A stretch of DNA of 64,000 nt from JADGRB01 sp963835825 (GCA_963835825.1 CAWIGZ010000004.1:310001-374000); one strand, 5' to 3'. Numbered from the stretch's first letter, positions 27,935 through 41,649 are shown. Program-made: numbers and translations. The notes: a model not told the origin generated them from the letters alone.

Positions 27935-30703
<2,769 letters not shown>

Positions 30704-30799
30704 GGCGCGACGGCCGGGGCGACGTTTGGCGACGGGCGTTGACTCGAAGCGCTCACCTGGGGAGACTGCCTCCGTCTCATTTGCCCCGGGAGGTGTCGG

Positions 30800-31939
30800 A
30801 TGTCGATCTCGTCGGCCTTGATGCGACGGACAGGCGGATGGTGCGCTTCGTTGCTGGTTGTCGCCGCGCTCGGCTGCGGGTCCTCGACCGGCGCGACGGG
30901 ATCCGGCGGCGTGGGGGGAGCGGCGGCGACGCCGGGCGGCGACGGGGGATCGGGCAGCGGTGGCGTGGCGGGCGCCACCGCGTCGACGGGCGCGGGTGGA
31001 GCGGGCACCGGCGGCGCCACAGGCTCGGGCGCGGCGGGCGGCGCTGGCGCCGGCGGTGTGAAGGGCGCCGCGGGGACGACCGGCGGCGCGGGCACGTCGG
31101 GCGGCGCGGGCGCAAACGGTGCAGCCGGCACGAAAGGCGCGGGAGGGACGAACGGGGCCGCCGGCGCCAAGGGCACCGCGGGCTCGGGTGGCGGCGCTCC
31201 GGTGCCGAGCAGCGGCTGCAGCGCGTCCACGTCGCCGGCCAGCGGGATGGCGAGCATCGACGTCTCGGGCACCACGCGCCAGTACATCCTCACCTTGCCG
31301 GCCGCCTACGATCCGCACCATGTCTATCCGCTCCTCTTCGCGTTTCACGGCGGCTCGTACAACGCGCAGTGGGTCGTCAACGGCGACCCACCGCAGAGCG
31401 GCCCGTACTACGGCATCCAGGCGGTGGCGAACGACACGGCGATCCTGGTCGCGCCGCAGGCGCTGAGCGGAAGCTGGACCAACCAGAGCGGGCGGGACGT
31501 CGCCTACGTCGACGCGATGCTCGCCCGGTTCGAGTCGCAGCTCTGCGTCGACCAGTCGCGCGTCTTCGCCACCGGCTTCAGCATGGGCGCGATCATGACC
31601 ATCGCCCTCGGCTGCAACGACTCGTCGAAGTTCCGCGCCGTCGCGGCGATGTCCGGCGAGATCATGAACGGCTGTCCCGACACGCGCCCGCTCCCTTACT
31701 GGTCCTCCCACGGGATGAGCGACCCGACGATCAATTTTTCGCTGGGCGAAGCCGCCCGCGACACGTTCGTGCAGCGCAACCATTGCACGAGCCAGACGGT
31801 CGCGATCAGCCCGGCGGGGTGCGTGAGCTATCAGGGATGCGATCCCGGCTATCCGGTGGTCTGGTGTCCGTTCGACGGCGTGCACGAGCCGCCGCCTTTC
31901 GCCGGCTCCGCCATCTGGGCGTTCCTCTCGCAGTTTTGA
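30800..31939 (+). CDS. Lipoprotein esterase (PHB depolymerase / feruloyl-esterase-like) with Gly-rich linker
   Basis: 379 residues. A signal peptide with lipobox ALGC is followed by about 110 residues of almost pure Gly/Ala/Thr/Ser (GGAGTGGATGSGAAGGAGAG and similar), a flexible spacer of the style common in Polyangiales. The C-terminal 230 residues are an alpha/beta hydrolase: YPLLFAFHGGSYNAQW (oxyanion loop), nucleophile Ser in FATGFSMGAIM, and a late FDGVHEPPPF His. Closest to the LpqC/PHB depolymerase/feruloyl esterase group; substrate uncertain. Probably displayed on the outer membrane. Confidence 0.82.
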   Translation: MSISSALMRRTGGWCASLLVVAALGCGSSTGATGSGGVGGAAATPGGDGGSGSGGVAGATASTGAGGAGTGGATGSGAAGGAGAGGVKGAAGTTGGAGTSGGAGANGAAGTKGAGGTNGAAGAKGTAGSGGGAPVPSSGCSASTSPASGMASIDVSGTTRQYILTLPAAYDPHHVYPLLFAFHGGSYNAQWVVNGDPPQSGPYYGIQAVANDTAILVAPQALSGSWTNQSGRDVAYVDAMLARFESQLCVDQSRVFATGFSMGAIMTIALGCNDSSKFRAVAAMSGEIMNGCPDTRPLPYWSSHGMSDPTINFSLGEAARDTFVQRNHCTSQTVAISPAGCVSYQGCDPGYPVVWCPFDGVHEPPPFAGSAIWAFLSQF

Positions 31940-32003
31940 GCGGCGAGCAGCCTCCGCCCGCGGCTGCTCGCGCGGCGCCGGGCGCTCGGCTAGGATCGAG
32001 GGG

Positions 32004-32684
32004 ATGTTGATCCCCTTTTGGGCGTACGCCCTCCTCGCCGCGACGCCCGCGCCGGCGATGCCGGCCGCCGGCGCGACCTCTCGCCTGCCCGTCGACACCG
32101 TGGTCGCGCGCGTCCAGAAGCGCTACGACGCCGCCAGCGATTTTCGCGCCCGGTTCACGCAGACGCTGACCAGCGCGGCCATGGGCCGCAAGACCAACTC
32201 GGCCGGCAGCGTGATGTTCAAGAAGCCGGGGCGGATGCGCTGGGACTACGACCAGCCCGAGAAGGCGACCTACGTGAGCGACGGGGGCGTGCTCTGGCTC
32301 TACGAGCCGGAGGACCAGCAGGCGTTCAAGCAGGAGCTGAAGACCTCCCAGCTCCCCGCGGCGCTGGCGTTTCTCACCGGCAAGGGGAAGCTGGCCGCGG
32401 AGTTCGACATCACGGCCGTGGCGAAGAGCGTCTACGGCACCCCGGGCGACTACCTGTTGTCGCTGTCACCCAAGGTCCCGGAGTCGCAGGTGAAGAACAT
32501 CCTCTTCGTCGTCGATCCCAAGACGTTCGACGTGCGGGAGAGCGTCATCACCGACGGGCAGGGGAACCTCAACGACCTGACGTTCGCCGACATCAAGACG
32601 AACACCCGCCTGCCCGAGTCCGAGTTTCACTTCTCGCCGCCCCCCGGCGTCCGCGTCATCGACACTGCCAAGCTGGGCAAGTAA
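32004..32684 (+). CDS. lolA: Outer-membrane lipoprotein carrier protein
   Basis: 226 residues. LolA ferries lipoproteins across the periplasm. Signal peptide (LIPFWAYALLAATPAPA), then VVARVQKRYDAASDFRARFTQ, VMFKKPGRMRWDYDQPEK (core LolA motif), and LYEPEDQQAFKQEL; the end LPESEFHFSPPPGVRVID is the usual last strand. ATG preceded by GAGGGG. Its presence shows a two-membrane cell. Confidence 0.93.
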   Translation: MLIPFWAYALLAATPAPAMPAAGATSRLPVDTVVARVQKRYDAASDFRARFTQTLTSAAMGRKTNSAGSVMFKKPGRMRWDYDQPEKATYVSDGGVLWLYEPEDQQAFKQELKTSQLPAALAFLTGKGKLAAEFDITAVAKSVYGTPGDYLLSLSPKVPESQVKNILFVVDPKTFDVRESVITDGQGNLNDLTFADIKTNTRLPESEFHFSPPPGVRVIDTAKLGK

Positions 32685-32725
32685 CCCCACCCGCATCTTC
32701 CATCGCCAACGATCGGCGGGTTCCC

Positions 32726-32802
32726 GATCGCGTGGGCGCAGGCGAGCTTCGCTCGCTGGAGCCCTTCGCGGGAGGGTATGGGAACCCTCCCAGGGTTCCC
32801 AT
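32726..32802 (+). repeat. Dispersed two-hairpin element copy E6, in a convergent gap
   Basis: GATCGCG start. Hairpin 1: GGCGAGC (32741-32747), loop TTC, GCTCGCT (32751-32757) with one G-T pair. Hairpin 2: ATGGGAACCCT (32778-32788), loop CCC, AGGGTTCCCAT (32792-32802), 11 bp. It fills most of the gap between lolA and the convergent PEGA-like gene. A further GGGTTCCCG fragment precedes it at 32718-32726. Confidence 0.85.
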
Positions 32803-32807
32803 CTAAA

Positions 32808-33743
32808 TCAAAAGCGCATCGAGAACGCGCCGCCGGTCATGGCGGGGCTGGCCACGGGCACCAGCATGAACGCCTGGGGCGTGCCCGACGGCGCGGCGGC
32901 ACCCTTCTCGCTCCCCCCGAGGATCAGCGGCAGCGCACAGATGCCGGCGCCGACCAGCCCGACGGCCGTCACCACCCAGCCGACGTCCGCGATTCTGGCG
33001 TCCCGCTGTCCGCGCTGCTGGATGGAGTCCTTGTCCGCCTGGGTGGTGGCGTTCTTGTAGTCGTTCTCCGCCTGAATATCGAGGATCCCGAAGGTGGTGC
33101 CGACGGCGATCCCCACCACCGCGCCGGCCAGGAACCCGTACATCAGGTTCTTGCGGCCGGAGGTCATCTCGCCGCCGCTGAAGACGCTGCCGTTGTCGCC
33201 CCCGCCCTCGGCCTTGGCGGTCTTGGCGCCGCCGAGGTCGACGGCCGTCTCTTCGTTCTCCGAGACGGTGACCGGCTTGCTGATCTCTTTGCCGTTCGGG
33301 TACTGCGCTTCGACGATGTAGTCGCCCTTGGGGACGCTGTAGATGGTGACCGGTGCGGTGCCGAACAGCCGCCCCTCCAGAAACACCTTCACCTTGTCGC
33401 CCGCCGGTGCCGTCACCATGACGCGCCCAAGCCCCTCGCCGTTGGGCGAAGCGAAGTGCACGTGACCGAGGCTATCGGCCTTGGGCGCCTCCTGGCTGTT
33501 GTCGAGGATCGTGTGCGGCTTCTCCGTGTCGTTGGCCTGGGCCGCCGGCTTCGCATCGTCGGAAGGGGCCTTGGGGTTCTCACTGTCCGCTCCGGCGGCC
33601 GAGCTGTCGCTCGACTCGGCTGGGGGGGCGGCCTTCTTCTTCTTGGCCGACGCTGGCGAGGAGATCATCAGGGTCAGCCCCGACACCAGCAGGGCGAAAA
33701 CGGTCAGTCGCGAGGGTCCCGAACGGTGGTCTGAACGCGTCAT
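32808..33743 (-). CDS. Secreted PEGA-like domain protein with C-terminal membrane helices
   Basis: 311 residues. Signal peptide (LTVFALLVSGLTLMISSPASA), a disordered Ser/Asp/Ala/Lys-rich stretch, then a PEGA-like beta domain (VMVTAPAGDKVKVFLEGRLF, PVTIYSVPKGDYIVEAQYPN) and two membrane helices (NLMYGFLAGAVVGIAVGTTF; VGWVVTAVGLVGAGICALPL). PEGA domains are thought to touch surface polymers. A GGAG/AGGA-like site precedes ATG 33743. No enzyme motif. Confidence 0.72.
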   Translation of the reverse strand: MTRSDHRSGPSRLTVFALLVSGLTLMISSPASAKKKKAAPPAESSDSSAAGADSENPKAPSDDAKPAAQANDTEKPHTILDNSQEAPKADSLGHVHFASPNGEGLGRVMVTAPAGDKVKVFLEGRLFGTAPVTIYSVPKGDYIVEAQYPNGKEISKPVTVSENEETAVDLGGAKTAKAEGGGDNGSVFSGGEMTSGRKNLMYGFLAGAVVGIAVGTTFGILDIQAENDYKNATTQADKDSIQQRGQRDARIADVGWVVTAVGLVGAGICALPLILGGSEKGAAAPSGTPQAFMLVPVASPAMTGGAFSMRF

Positions 33744-33832
33744 GGAGAATCCTGTTGCTGAAGTTGGCGATCCAATTCCCGTTGGAGCGCGAGAGCATAC
33801 GCCGATTTCATTAAAAATGCGCCGGCGCGGAT

Positions 33833-34522
33833 CTAGCCGCCGGCGCCGGCGAAACGCCCCACGTAGGGGTTGCTCTCCCGCTCCCGCAGGACGCTGGTTT
33901 CAGGGCCGTGACCCGGGATGATCAGGGTGTCGTCGGGGAGCGTCAACAGCCGTTCCCGAATGGATTTTCGGATGGCGGGCATCGACCCGCCCCACAGGTC
34001 AGTCCGTCCAATCGAGCCGCGAAACAGCGTGTCCCCCGCAAACAGGATGGGCGTGTCGGCGGCCTGCTCGAAATAGAGACAAATGGATCCGGGGGTGTGC
34101 CCGGGGGTGTGCAGCGCCCGGGTCTCGCGGTGGCCGAAGGCGATGGCCTCGTCGCCGTGAAGCTCCTGGGTGGGGGGCGGTGGCGGCTGCCAGGGCTTGC
34201 CGTCGGCGCGCCTGATCCCGAACGCCTCGGTCTGCATCACCGCGTGGTCGTAGAGCCAGCGATCGTCCGCGTGGAGGAGGACCGCCGCGCCGGTGCGGGC
34301 CGCCACCTCCCCGGTCGCCATGACGTGATCGAAGTGAGCGTGGGTGTGGATTACCTTCACCGCGGTGAGCCCGTCGCGGGCCAGCGCGGCCAGGATCTCC
34401 TCGGCCGCGTCGCCGGGATCGATCACCAGCGCCTCCCGCGTCTCGGGACAGCTGACGATGGTGCAGTTGCAGCCGAGCGCGCCGACCGGGAAGGTCTGGC
34501 GGACGAGCTTTCCGGCGGGCAT
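33833..34522 (-). CDS. Metallo-beta-lactamase-fold hydrolase (glyoxalase II family)
   Basis: 229 residues, cytoplasmic. GCNCTIVSCPETREALVIDPG, the zinc motif HTHAHFDHV, LHTPGHTPGSICLY, AGDTLFRGSIGRTDL and IPGHGPETSV are all present, matching the YcbL/GloB-like subgroup that hydrolyses thioesters such as S-lactoylglutathione. It follows cobU by 5 bases and so is probably co-transcribed; no functional link to cobalamin is apparent. Confidence 0.9.
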   Translation of the reverse strand: MPAGKLVRQTFPVGALGCNCTIVSCPETREALVIDPGDAAEEILAALARDGLTAVKVIHTHAHFDHVMATGEVAARTGAAVLLHADDRWLYDHAVMQTEAFGIRRADGKPWQPPPPPTQELHGDEAIAFGHRETRALHTPGHTPGSICLYFEQAADTPILFAGDTLFRGSIGRTDLWGGSMPAIRKSIRERLLTLPDDTLIIPGHGPETSVLRERESNPYVGRFAGAGG

Positions 34523-34527
34523 CGGGA

Positions 34528-35052
34528 TCAGCGCAGGCGGAGCGGCACGCCGCTCACCATCATCACCACCGACTTGGCCCGCTCGGACAGGAGCTGATTG
34601 GCCTTCCCGGCCACGTTGATGAGGCGCCGATCTGGGACGTTGGCGGGGAGAAACCCGAGGCCGATCTCCGTCGTCACCACCACCGCCGGCGTCGGCGAAC
34701 GATACAGCCGATCCGCCAGGGCTTCGACCTCACCCAAGAGGTCATTGTCGTTGCTCTTCTCCGTCTCCGCCAGCCGCCTGGAGAGCCACACCGTGAAGCG
34801 GTCGATCACCGCGGCGCCGCACCCCTCCAGCATGGCCGGATCCAGCGCGGTGATCATCTTGTCGGGCGCCTCGATCAGCTTCCAGGTCGTGTCGTGATCG
34901 CGGCGGTGATTGGCCAGCCGCGCCTTCAGCTCGTCGTCGCCGTCGATGTGCGCGGCGACGTAGAGCCAGGGGGGCGGTCCGTGCTCCGACGCGCGCCGGA
35001 GCGCGTAGGCCGATTTGCCCGAGCGCAGTCCACCCGTGACGAACGTGAACAT
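34528..35052 (-). CDS. cobU: Adenosylcobinamide kinase / guanylyltransferase
   Basis: 174 residues. CobU (CobP) phosphorylates adenosylcobinamide and adds GMP, a late step of B12 assembly and salvage. Walker A TGGLRSGKSAYALRRA, then LYVAAHIDGDDELKARLANH with the RR-DHDTTW block and DNDLLGEVEALADRL; VVTTEIGLGFLPANVPDR is the family motif. The genome thus completes or salvages cobalamin, matching the B12-dependent ribonucleotide reductase 5 kb away. Confidence 0.9.
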   Translation of the reverse strand: MFTFVTGGLRSGKSAYALRRASEHGPPPWLYVAAHIDGDDELKARLANHRRDHDTTWKLIEAPDKMITALDPAMLEGCGAAVIDRFTVWLSRRLAETEKSNDNDLLGEVEALADRLYRSPTPAVVVTTEIGLGFLPANVPDRRLINVAGKANQLLSERAKSVVMMVSGVPLRLR

Positions 35053-35130
35053 GCGACAAGGCTACCGTCACCCGCCGAGAAAGGCGAGCGTCGTCGGGCG
35101 AAAGCCGAACCGTGTTTTGCCCCGCGCGCT

Positions 35131-35200
35131 GCTGACGGGTCGTCAGCGCGCCCGGGAAATGCGGCGCGTTTGTGACGCGATTGAGCCCCCTCAAGGGGGC
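35131..35200. other. Two hairpins in the cobU / MshEN divergent gap
   Basis: GCTGACG-GGT-CGTCAGC (35131-35147) is a perfect 7-bp stem with GCGC on both flanks, and GCCCCC-TCAA-GGGGGC (35185-35200) a 6-bp stem. Neither has a T-run. They may be operators or leader structures for one of the divergent genes. I looked for a cobalamin riboswitch (B12 box) before cobU and did not find a convincing one. Confidence 0.4.
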
Positions 35201-35292
35201 CACCTCGACCGTCGAAGATCGCTCTTGGCGACGGCGGGTGAACGAGAGAACCGCTCCGGGGCACCCAGGTCGCGAAAGGTGGTCACCACTCC

Positions 35293-35682
35293 ATGCAGAG
35301 ACGCTTGTTCGGGGCGTTCGTCGTCGCCGAAGGCTACGTCACGGAAGGCCAGCTGGGACTGGCCCTCGAGCACCAGAGCAGGCTGCGCCAGACACGGCTC
35401 GGCGACATCCTGGTGGCGCAGGGCTCGATCCCGCGCGCGCTCCTCGAGCGCGCCGCTCTGGATCAGATGGACGTCGCCGGTGGCCGACGCCTGCGCATCG
35501 GCGAGTTCCTCGTCGGTGAGGGGCTGGTGCGACAGGCCGACATCGCGCGGGCGCTGGCCCAGCAGGAGCGCGATCGCGGCAAGCGGATCGGCGAGCTGCT
35601 CCTCGAGCTCGGCTTCCTGAGCGCGCAGACCCTGGCCGAGGCGGTGCGCGCCCAGCTCGAGGACCACTTCCACGACCGCTGA
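35293..35682 (+). CDS. Stand-alone tandem MshEN (GspE N-terminal) domain protein
   Basis: 129 residues made of four 24-residue units of the form RLGxxLxxxGxxxxxxLxxxLxxQ: residues 5-28 (LFGAFVVAEGYVTEGQ..), 35-58 (RLGDILVAQGSIPRAL..), 68-91 (RIGEFLVGEGLVRQAD..) and 98-121 (RIGELLLELGFLSAQT..), with spacers of 6, 9 and 6. Two such units joined by about 5 residues make one MshEN domain, a known c-di-GMP receptor, so this is two domains and nothing else. No ATPase is attached. It may pass c-di-GMP signals to a type IV pilus or secretion ATPase elsewhere. The first unit has lost the R and L of the motif and may not bind. Confidence 0.82.
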   Translation: MQRRLFGAFVVAEGYVTEGQLGLALEHQSRLRQTRLGDILVAQGSIPRALLERAALDQMDVAGGRRLRIGEFLVGEGLVRQADIARALAQQERDRGKRIGELLLELGFLSAQTLAEAVRAQLEDHFHDR

Positions 35683-35770
35683 CGCGCCGGCCCGGCTAGG
35701 AGGGCGTCGCCGAAAAGGCGACGGTGAGCGAAGCGAACCATGCCCGACGACGTGCCGCCCGATAGGCGGC

Positions 35771-36097
35771 CTAGGCGACGATTGCCTCGGCGGCCAGCAG
35801 CAGATAGGGCTCGGCGATCGGTTCGCTGGCGTCCGCACCGACCGCGCGCAACCTGATCCCGTTCGCGTCGCCGTAGATCAAGATCGACGTCCCGGCGCTC
35901 GAGTCGTCGACCGGCACCGCCAGCGCCGCCCCGCCGCCCGCCGCCGTCACCTCGTACTCCCCTTCAGGCCCGGCCATCGGCTCATAGAGGACCCGCCTCA
36001 CCGGCCGCGACTCGCCGACGGCGTGAAAGCGCAGCTCGCACCCGTCGGGGATCCCCTCCTGCTCCTCAACGACGACATCGATATAGCGACCGGCCAC
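35771..36097 (-). CDS. Hypothetical protein
   Basis: 108 residues, acidic, no signal peptide or membrane segment. Beta-rich pattern (MAGRYIDVVVEEQEGIPDG, CELRFHAVG, EYEVTAAGGGAALAVPVDD, SILIYGDANGIRLRAVG). Codon use matches neighbouring genes (GC-rich third positions), which supports a real gene. GTG start. No family recognised. Confidence 0.5.
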   Translation of the reverse strand: MAGRYIDVVVEEQEGIPDGCELRFHAVGESRPVRRVLYEPMAGPEGEYEVTAAGGGAALAVPVDDSSAGTSILIYGDANGIRLRAVGADASEPIAEPYLLLAAEAIVA

Positions 36098-36157
36098 GAT
36101 GAGAGCCTACCGCACCAGCTGGACGGCGGGATGGATGAGCTGTCATGCCCAAAATCA

Positions 36158-36167
36158 TACCGTGGTA
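36158..36167. promoter_or_regulatory. Probable operator of the RHH-PIN toxin-antitoxin pair
   Basis: TACC-GT-GGTA, an interrupted palindrome 10 bases before the antitoxin ATG, inside a locally AT-rich stretch that includes a TAGTAT -10-like hexamer. The TACC..GGTA arms also occur in the operator of the second toxin-antitoxin pair. Confidence 0.5.
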
Positions 36168-36177
36168 GTATTGAAAC

Positions 36178-36408
36178 ATGTCGGCCAGGAAACTTGCCAT
36201 CTCCCTCGACGGTGATCTGGCCAAGGAGGTCCAGCGTGCCGCCAAGGTCGAGTCCCGCGGGAACGTCTCCGCCTGGTTGGCCGAAGCGGCGCGCGCCCGA
36301 CTGCGGCAGCTCGCGGCCAGGCAGGCGCTGAAGGTCTACGAGGACGAGATGGGCCAGATCACCGAGGCGGAGCTTCGACAGGTCCGGCGGCTGTGGCCGC
36401 GGGGCTGA
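36178..36408 (+). CDS. Antitoxin, ribbon-helix-helix type
   Basis: 76 residues: KLAISLDGDLAKEVQRAAKV is the beta strand and first helix of a ribbon-helix-helix DNA-binding fold, NVSAWLAEAARARLRQ the second helix, and the charged tail (KVYEDEMGQITEAELRQ) would block the toxin. Overlaps the PIN toxin gene by 16 bases. Such antitoxins repress their own operon, likely through the palindrome just upstream. Confidence 0.8.
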   Translation: MSARKLAISLDGDLAKEVQRAAKVESRGNVSAWLAEAARARLRQLAARQALKVYEDEMGQITEAELRQVRRLWPRG

Positions 36409-36773
36409 CGCTCGACAGCGGGGCGTTGATCGCCGCCGAGAAGGGGGACCGGCGGTTCTGGGCCTTGTGGAAGGAGGCCCTCGATCGAGGAGCCGTGGCG
36501 ACCGTGCCCGCGGCGGTGGTGGCCCAGGTCCGGCGCGGCCAGAGCGCGGTGATCGCGCGCGTTCTTCAGGGGTGTGAGGTGGAAGAGCTCACCGAAGAGC
36601 GCGCGAAGCGGATCGGACGTCTGCTCGCGACCAGTCGCATCACCGACGTCGTCGACGCGTCGGTCGTCGTGGGAGCCGCTGCCCGTCGGGACGCCGTGGT
36701 CACCTCGGATCGGCGCGACATCGAGCGGCTCGTGAGCGACCTGAAACAGACGCTCGCCATCATCGCGATTTAG
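36393..36773 (+). CDS. vapC: PIN-domain toxin (VapC family)
   Basis: 126 residues. PIN ribonuclease acidic residues: LTLDSGALIAAEKGD (first Asp and Glu), the central VVAQVRRG segment, ITDVVDASVVVGAA (Asp pair) and VVTSDRRDIERL (last Asp). VapC toxins cut tRNA or rRNA when freed from their antitoxin. GTG start inside the antitoxin gene. A strong hairpin 30 bases after the stop separates it from nrdJ. Confidence 0.87.
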   Translation: MAAGLTLDSGALIAAEKGDRRFWALWKEALDRGAVATVPAAVVAQVRRGQSAVIARVLQGCEVEELTEERAKRIGRLLATSRITDVVDASVVVGAAARRDAVVTSDRRDIERLVSDLKQTLAIIAI

Positions 36774-36803
36774 CGTCGGTCCGACAGGAGGGACGCAAAA
36801 CGA

Positions 36804-36833
36804 AAAGGGAGGACCCTGGCGGGCCCTCCCTTT
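36804..36833 (-). terminator. Rho-independent terminator of nrdJ
   Basis: AAAGGGAGG (36804-36812) pairs with CCTCCCTTT (36825-36833). Read on the minus strand the stem is followed by TTTTCGTTTTG, so it ends nrdJ transcripts; on the plus strand it could also stop vapC transcripts, though with no T-run beyond the stem. Confidence 0.8.
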
Positions 36834-36856
36834 CGTCGAGACGTTCGGTCAGCGGG

Positions 36857-39865
<3,009 letters not shown>

Positions 39866-39937
39866 GGACTTCCTCCCCGTGAAAGACTTGGACGCCCAAA
39901 TGGCGCCCGCGAAGGTTGTATCCGAATCTCGGTGAGA

Positions 39938-39953
39938 CCGCAAGATATAGTGG
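39938..39953. promoter_or_regulatory. NrdR box 1 upstream of nrdJ
   Basis: CCGCAAGATATAGTGG matches the 16-base NrdR consensus (ACACWATATNTWGTGT type) at 12 positions by eye. Starts 31 bases before box 2, the helical spacing typical of paired NrdR sites. About 73 bases upstream of the nrdJ start codon. Confidence 0.75.
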
Positions 39954-39968
39954 GGCGAACTCGCTCAG

Positions 39969-39984
39969 CCACTATGCCTTGTGG
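39969..39984. promoter_or_regulatory. NrdR box 2 upstream of nrdJ
   Basis: CCACTATGCCTTGTGG matches the NrdR consensus at about 11 of 16 positions, with both CACTAT and TTGTGG half sites intact. NrdR represses ribonucleotide reductase genes when dATP is abundant, so nrdJ is predicted to belong to its regulon. The nrdR gene is not in the window. Confidence 0.72.
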
Positions 39985-39999
39985 ATAGGAGGTGGATAA
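39980..39999. promoter_or_regulatory. Two near-consensus DnaA boxes
   Basis: TGTGGATAG (39980-39988) and GGTGGATAA (39991-39999) each differ by one base from the DnaA box TGTGGATAA and lie in the same orientation 11 bases apart, partly over NrdR box 2. DnaA boxes also control nrdAB in Escherichia coli, so a link between replication initiation and nucleotide supply is plausible. Confidence 0.6.
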
Positions 40000-40159
40000 C
40001 CTGTGGTGTGTTCTGTGGGTTCTTGGGGGGTCTTCCGAATCCCGGCCAAAAACACCAAAGTTTTCGCCCACCATAAACGTGAGGACGAATTCTCCCCCTG
40101 GCCTCCCCCAAATGCAAGTACACCACATATATGGTCACTCAATTTCGCGACGCGACGCT

Positions 40160-40178
40160 CCGAGCCGACCCGGCTCGG
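40160..40178. other. Hairpin in the nrdJ / ctpA gap
   Basis: CCGAGCCG-ACC-CGGCTCGG is a perfect 8-bp stem with a 3-base loop, 82 bases before ctpA. The remaining gap (39866-40259, 394 bases) holds the nrdJ control sites and an AT-richer stretch (40040-40150) without an open gene of convincing codon use. Confidence 0.45.
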
Positions 40179-40259
40179 CTCGCTTAAGTGAGCTGCGCCC
40201 CGCGTTCTTGCGTCGCCTCGTCGGCGCGCGGTCGTAAACTACCCGGCCCAGGATCACCG

Positions 40260-41648
40260 ATGCCCAACACCACGCCGCCCGTCCCCACCTCTGACTCTGG
40301 CACCTCTCACTCTGGCGACTCTGACTCCAGAGCGACCGCCGGTCCCCGGGCGCGGTCGGCGCCGTCGGGCCTGCGCCGCGCCGGCGGGGTCGCGTTGCTG
40401 GCGCTCTGCGCGTTCTCGGCGGGGTTGGTCTTCTCGCGGCCGCTGCAGGCGGGGCGCTTCAACCCGTATCAAAAACTGGGCGTGTTCACCAAGGTGCTCT
40501 CGTACATCGAGGGGCACTACGTCGAGGACATCGCCGAGACCGATCTCATGTACGGCGCGGCCCGCGGGCTGACCGACGTGCTCGATCCGCACTCGCGCTT
40601 CATGGACCCCGACGAGTACGGCCGCCTGAAGAAGGAGACCGAGGGGAACGAGGAGATCGACGGCATCGGGATCGACGTCGAGAAGCGAAAGAACAAGTTC
40701 GTCATCGTCTCGCCGATCGAGGGCTCGCCGGCGGCGAAGGCGGGGATCGAGCCGGGCGACGTCATCAAGCGCGTCGACGGCGTCGAGATCTCGACGCTGG
40801 AGTTCGACGACGCCATCGGGCGCATGCAGGGGCCGGCCGGGAGCGAGGTGGCCCTGGTGGTCGATCGCCACGGGCGCGAGGTCAGCTTCCGGATCAAGCG
40901 CGCGCGCTACGAGGTGAAGGCGGTCGAAGGAAAGCTGCTCGAGCCGGGCGTCGCCTACTTCAAGGTCCGCGTCTTTTCCACCAACACCGATTCGTCGCTG
41001 GGCGATCTGCTCGATCAGCTTTCGGCCAAGTCGAAGGGGTTCAAGGGCATGATCGTCGACCTCCGCCGCAACCCGGGTGGGCTGCTCGACCAGGGGATCC
41101 GCGTCGCCGATCGCTTCATCTCCGACGGCCTCATCGTCAAGACGGTCGGCAAGGGCGGCCAGGTGATGGACGAGGCGCGCGCCCACAGCCACGGGACCTG
41201 GGAAGGGTTCCCGATGATCGTCCTCGTCGACGGCGCGACCGCCTCGGCGGCCGAGATCGTGGCCGGCGCCCTGCAGGACCATGGGCGGGCGGTCATCCTC
41301 GGGACACAGACCTTCGGCAAGGGGTCGGTGCAGACGGTGATCGACATCGACGGCTGCGGCGCGAAGCCCTGCGGCCTCAAGCTGACGGTGGCGCGCTACT
41401 ACACCCCGAACGGACGGTCGATCCAGGGGCAGGGGATCACCCCCGACGTGGTCGTCGAGGCGACGGCGCCGCCCCCCGACATGGAGGAGGCGGATCTGCC
41501 GCGCGAGCGCGATCTGCACAAACGGCTGCGCAACGAGCAGGGGGACAAGCAGGTCGAGGCGCCGCGGCTCGACGACTATCAGCTGCAGATGGCGCTCGAC
41601 TACCTGCACTCCTGGTCGGTGTTCGCCAGGCAGACCGCCAAGCGGTAG
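40260..41648 (+). CDS. ctpA: Carboxyl-terminal processing peptidase, S41 family
   Basis: 462 residues from ATG 40260. A Ser/Asp-rich N-end, one transmembrane anchor (GGVALLALCAFSAGLVFS), then IEGHYVEDIAETDLMYGAA, a PDZ domain (IVSPIEGSPAAKAGIEPGDVI, residues 165-235) and the S41 core: MIVDLRRNPGGLLDQ, catalytic Ser in DGATASAAEIVAG and catalytic Lys in TQTFGKGSVQT. Ctp proteases trim or degrade periplasmic proteins. The residue set and length are normal. Confidence 0.93.
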   Translation: MPNTTPPVPTSDSGTSHSGDSDSRATAGPRARSAPSGLRRAGGVALLALCAFSAGLVFSRPLQAGRFNPYQKLGVFTKVLSYIEGHYVEDIAETDLMYGAARGLTDVLDPHSRFMDPDEYGRLKKETEGNEEIDGIGIDVEKRKNKFVIVSPIEGSPAAKAGIEPGDVIKRVDGVEISTLEFDDAIGRMQGPAGSEVALVVDRHGREVSFRIKRARYEVKAVEGKLLEPGVAYFKVRVFSTNTDSSLGDLLDQLSAKSKGFKGMIVDLRRNPGGLLDQGIRVADRFISDGLIVKTVGKGGQVMDEARAHSHGTWEGFPMIVLVDGATASAAEIVAGALQDHGRAVILGTQTFGKGSVQTVIDIDGCGAKPCGLKLTVARYYTPNGRSIQGQGITPDVVVEATAPPPDMEEADLPRERDLHKRLRNEQGDKQVEAPRLDDYQLQMALDYLHSWSVFARQTAKR

Positions 41649-41649
41649 T

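Noticed and set aside
31000..31200. Tandem repeats (CRISPR or minisatellite) in the Gly-rich region
   Set aside because: The repetition follows from Gly/Ala/Ser/Thr codons of the lipoprotein linker; units are irregular and there are no spacers.
35053..35292. Cobalamin riboswitch before cobU
   Set aside because: No convincing B12 box or conserved core was found on the minus strand; only simple hairpins are visible.
39985..40150. Replication origin (DnaA boxes plus AT-richer stretch)
   Set aside because: Only two near-consensus boxes, no dnaA or dnaN or gidA genes near, and the boxes overlap NrdR sites before nrdJ, so a promoter role explains them better.
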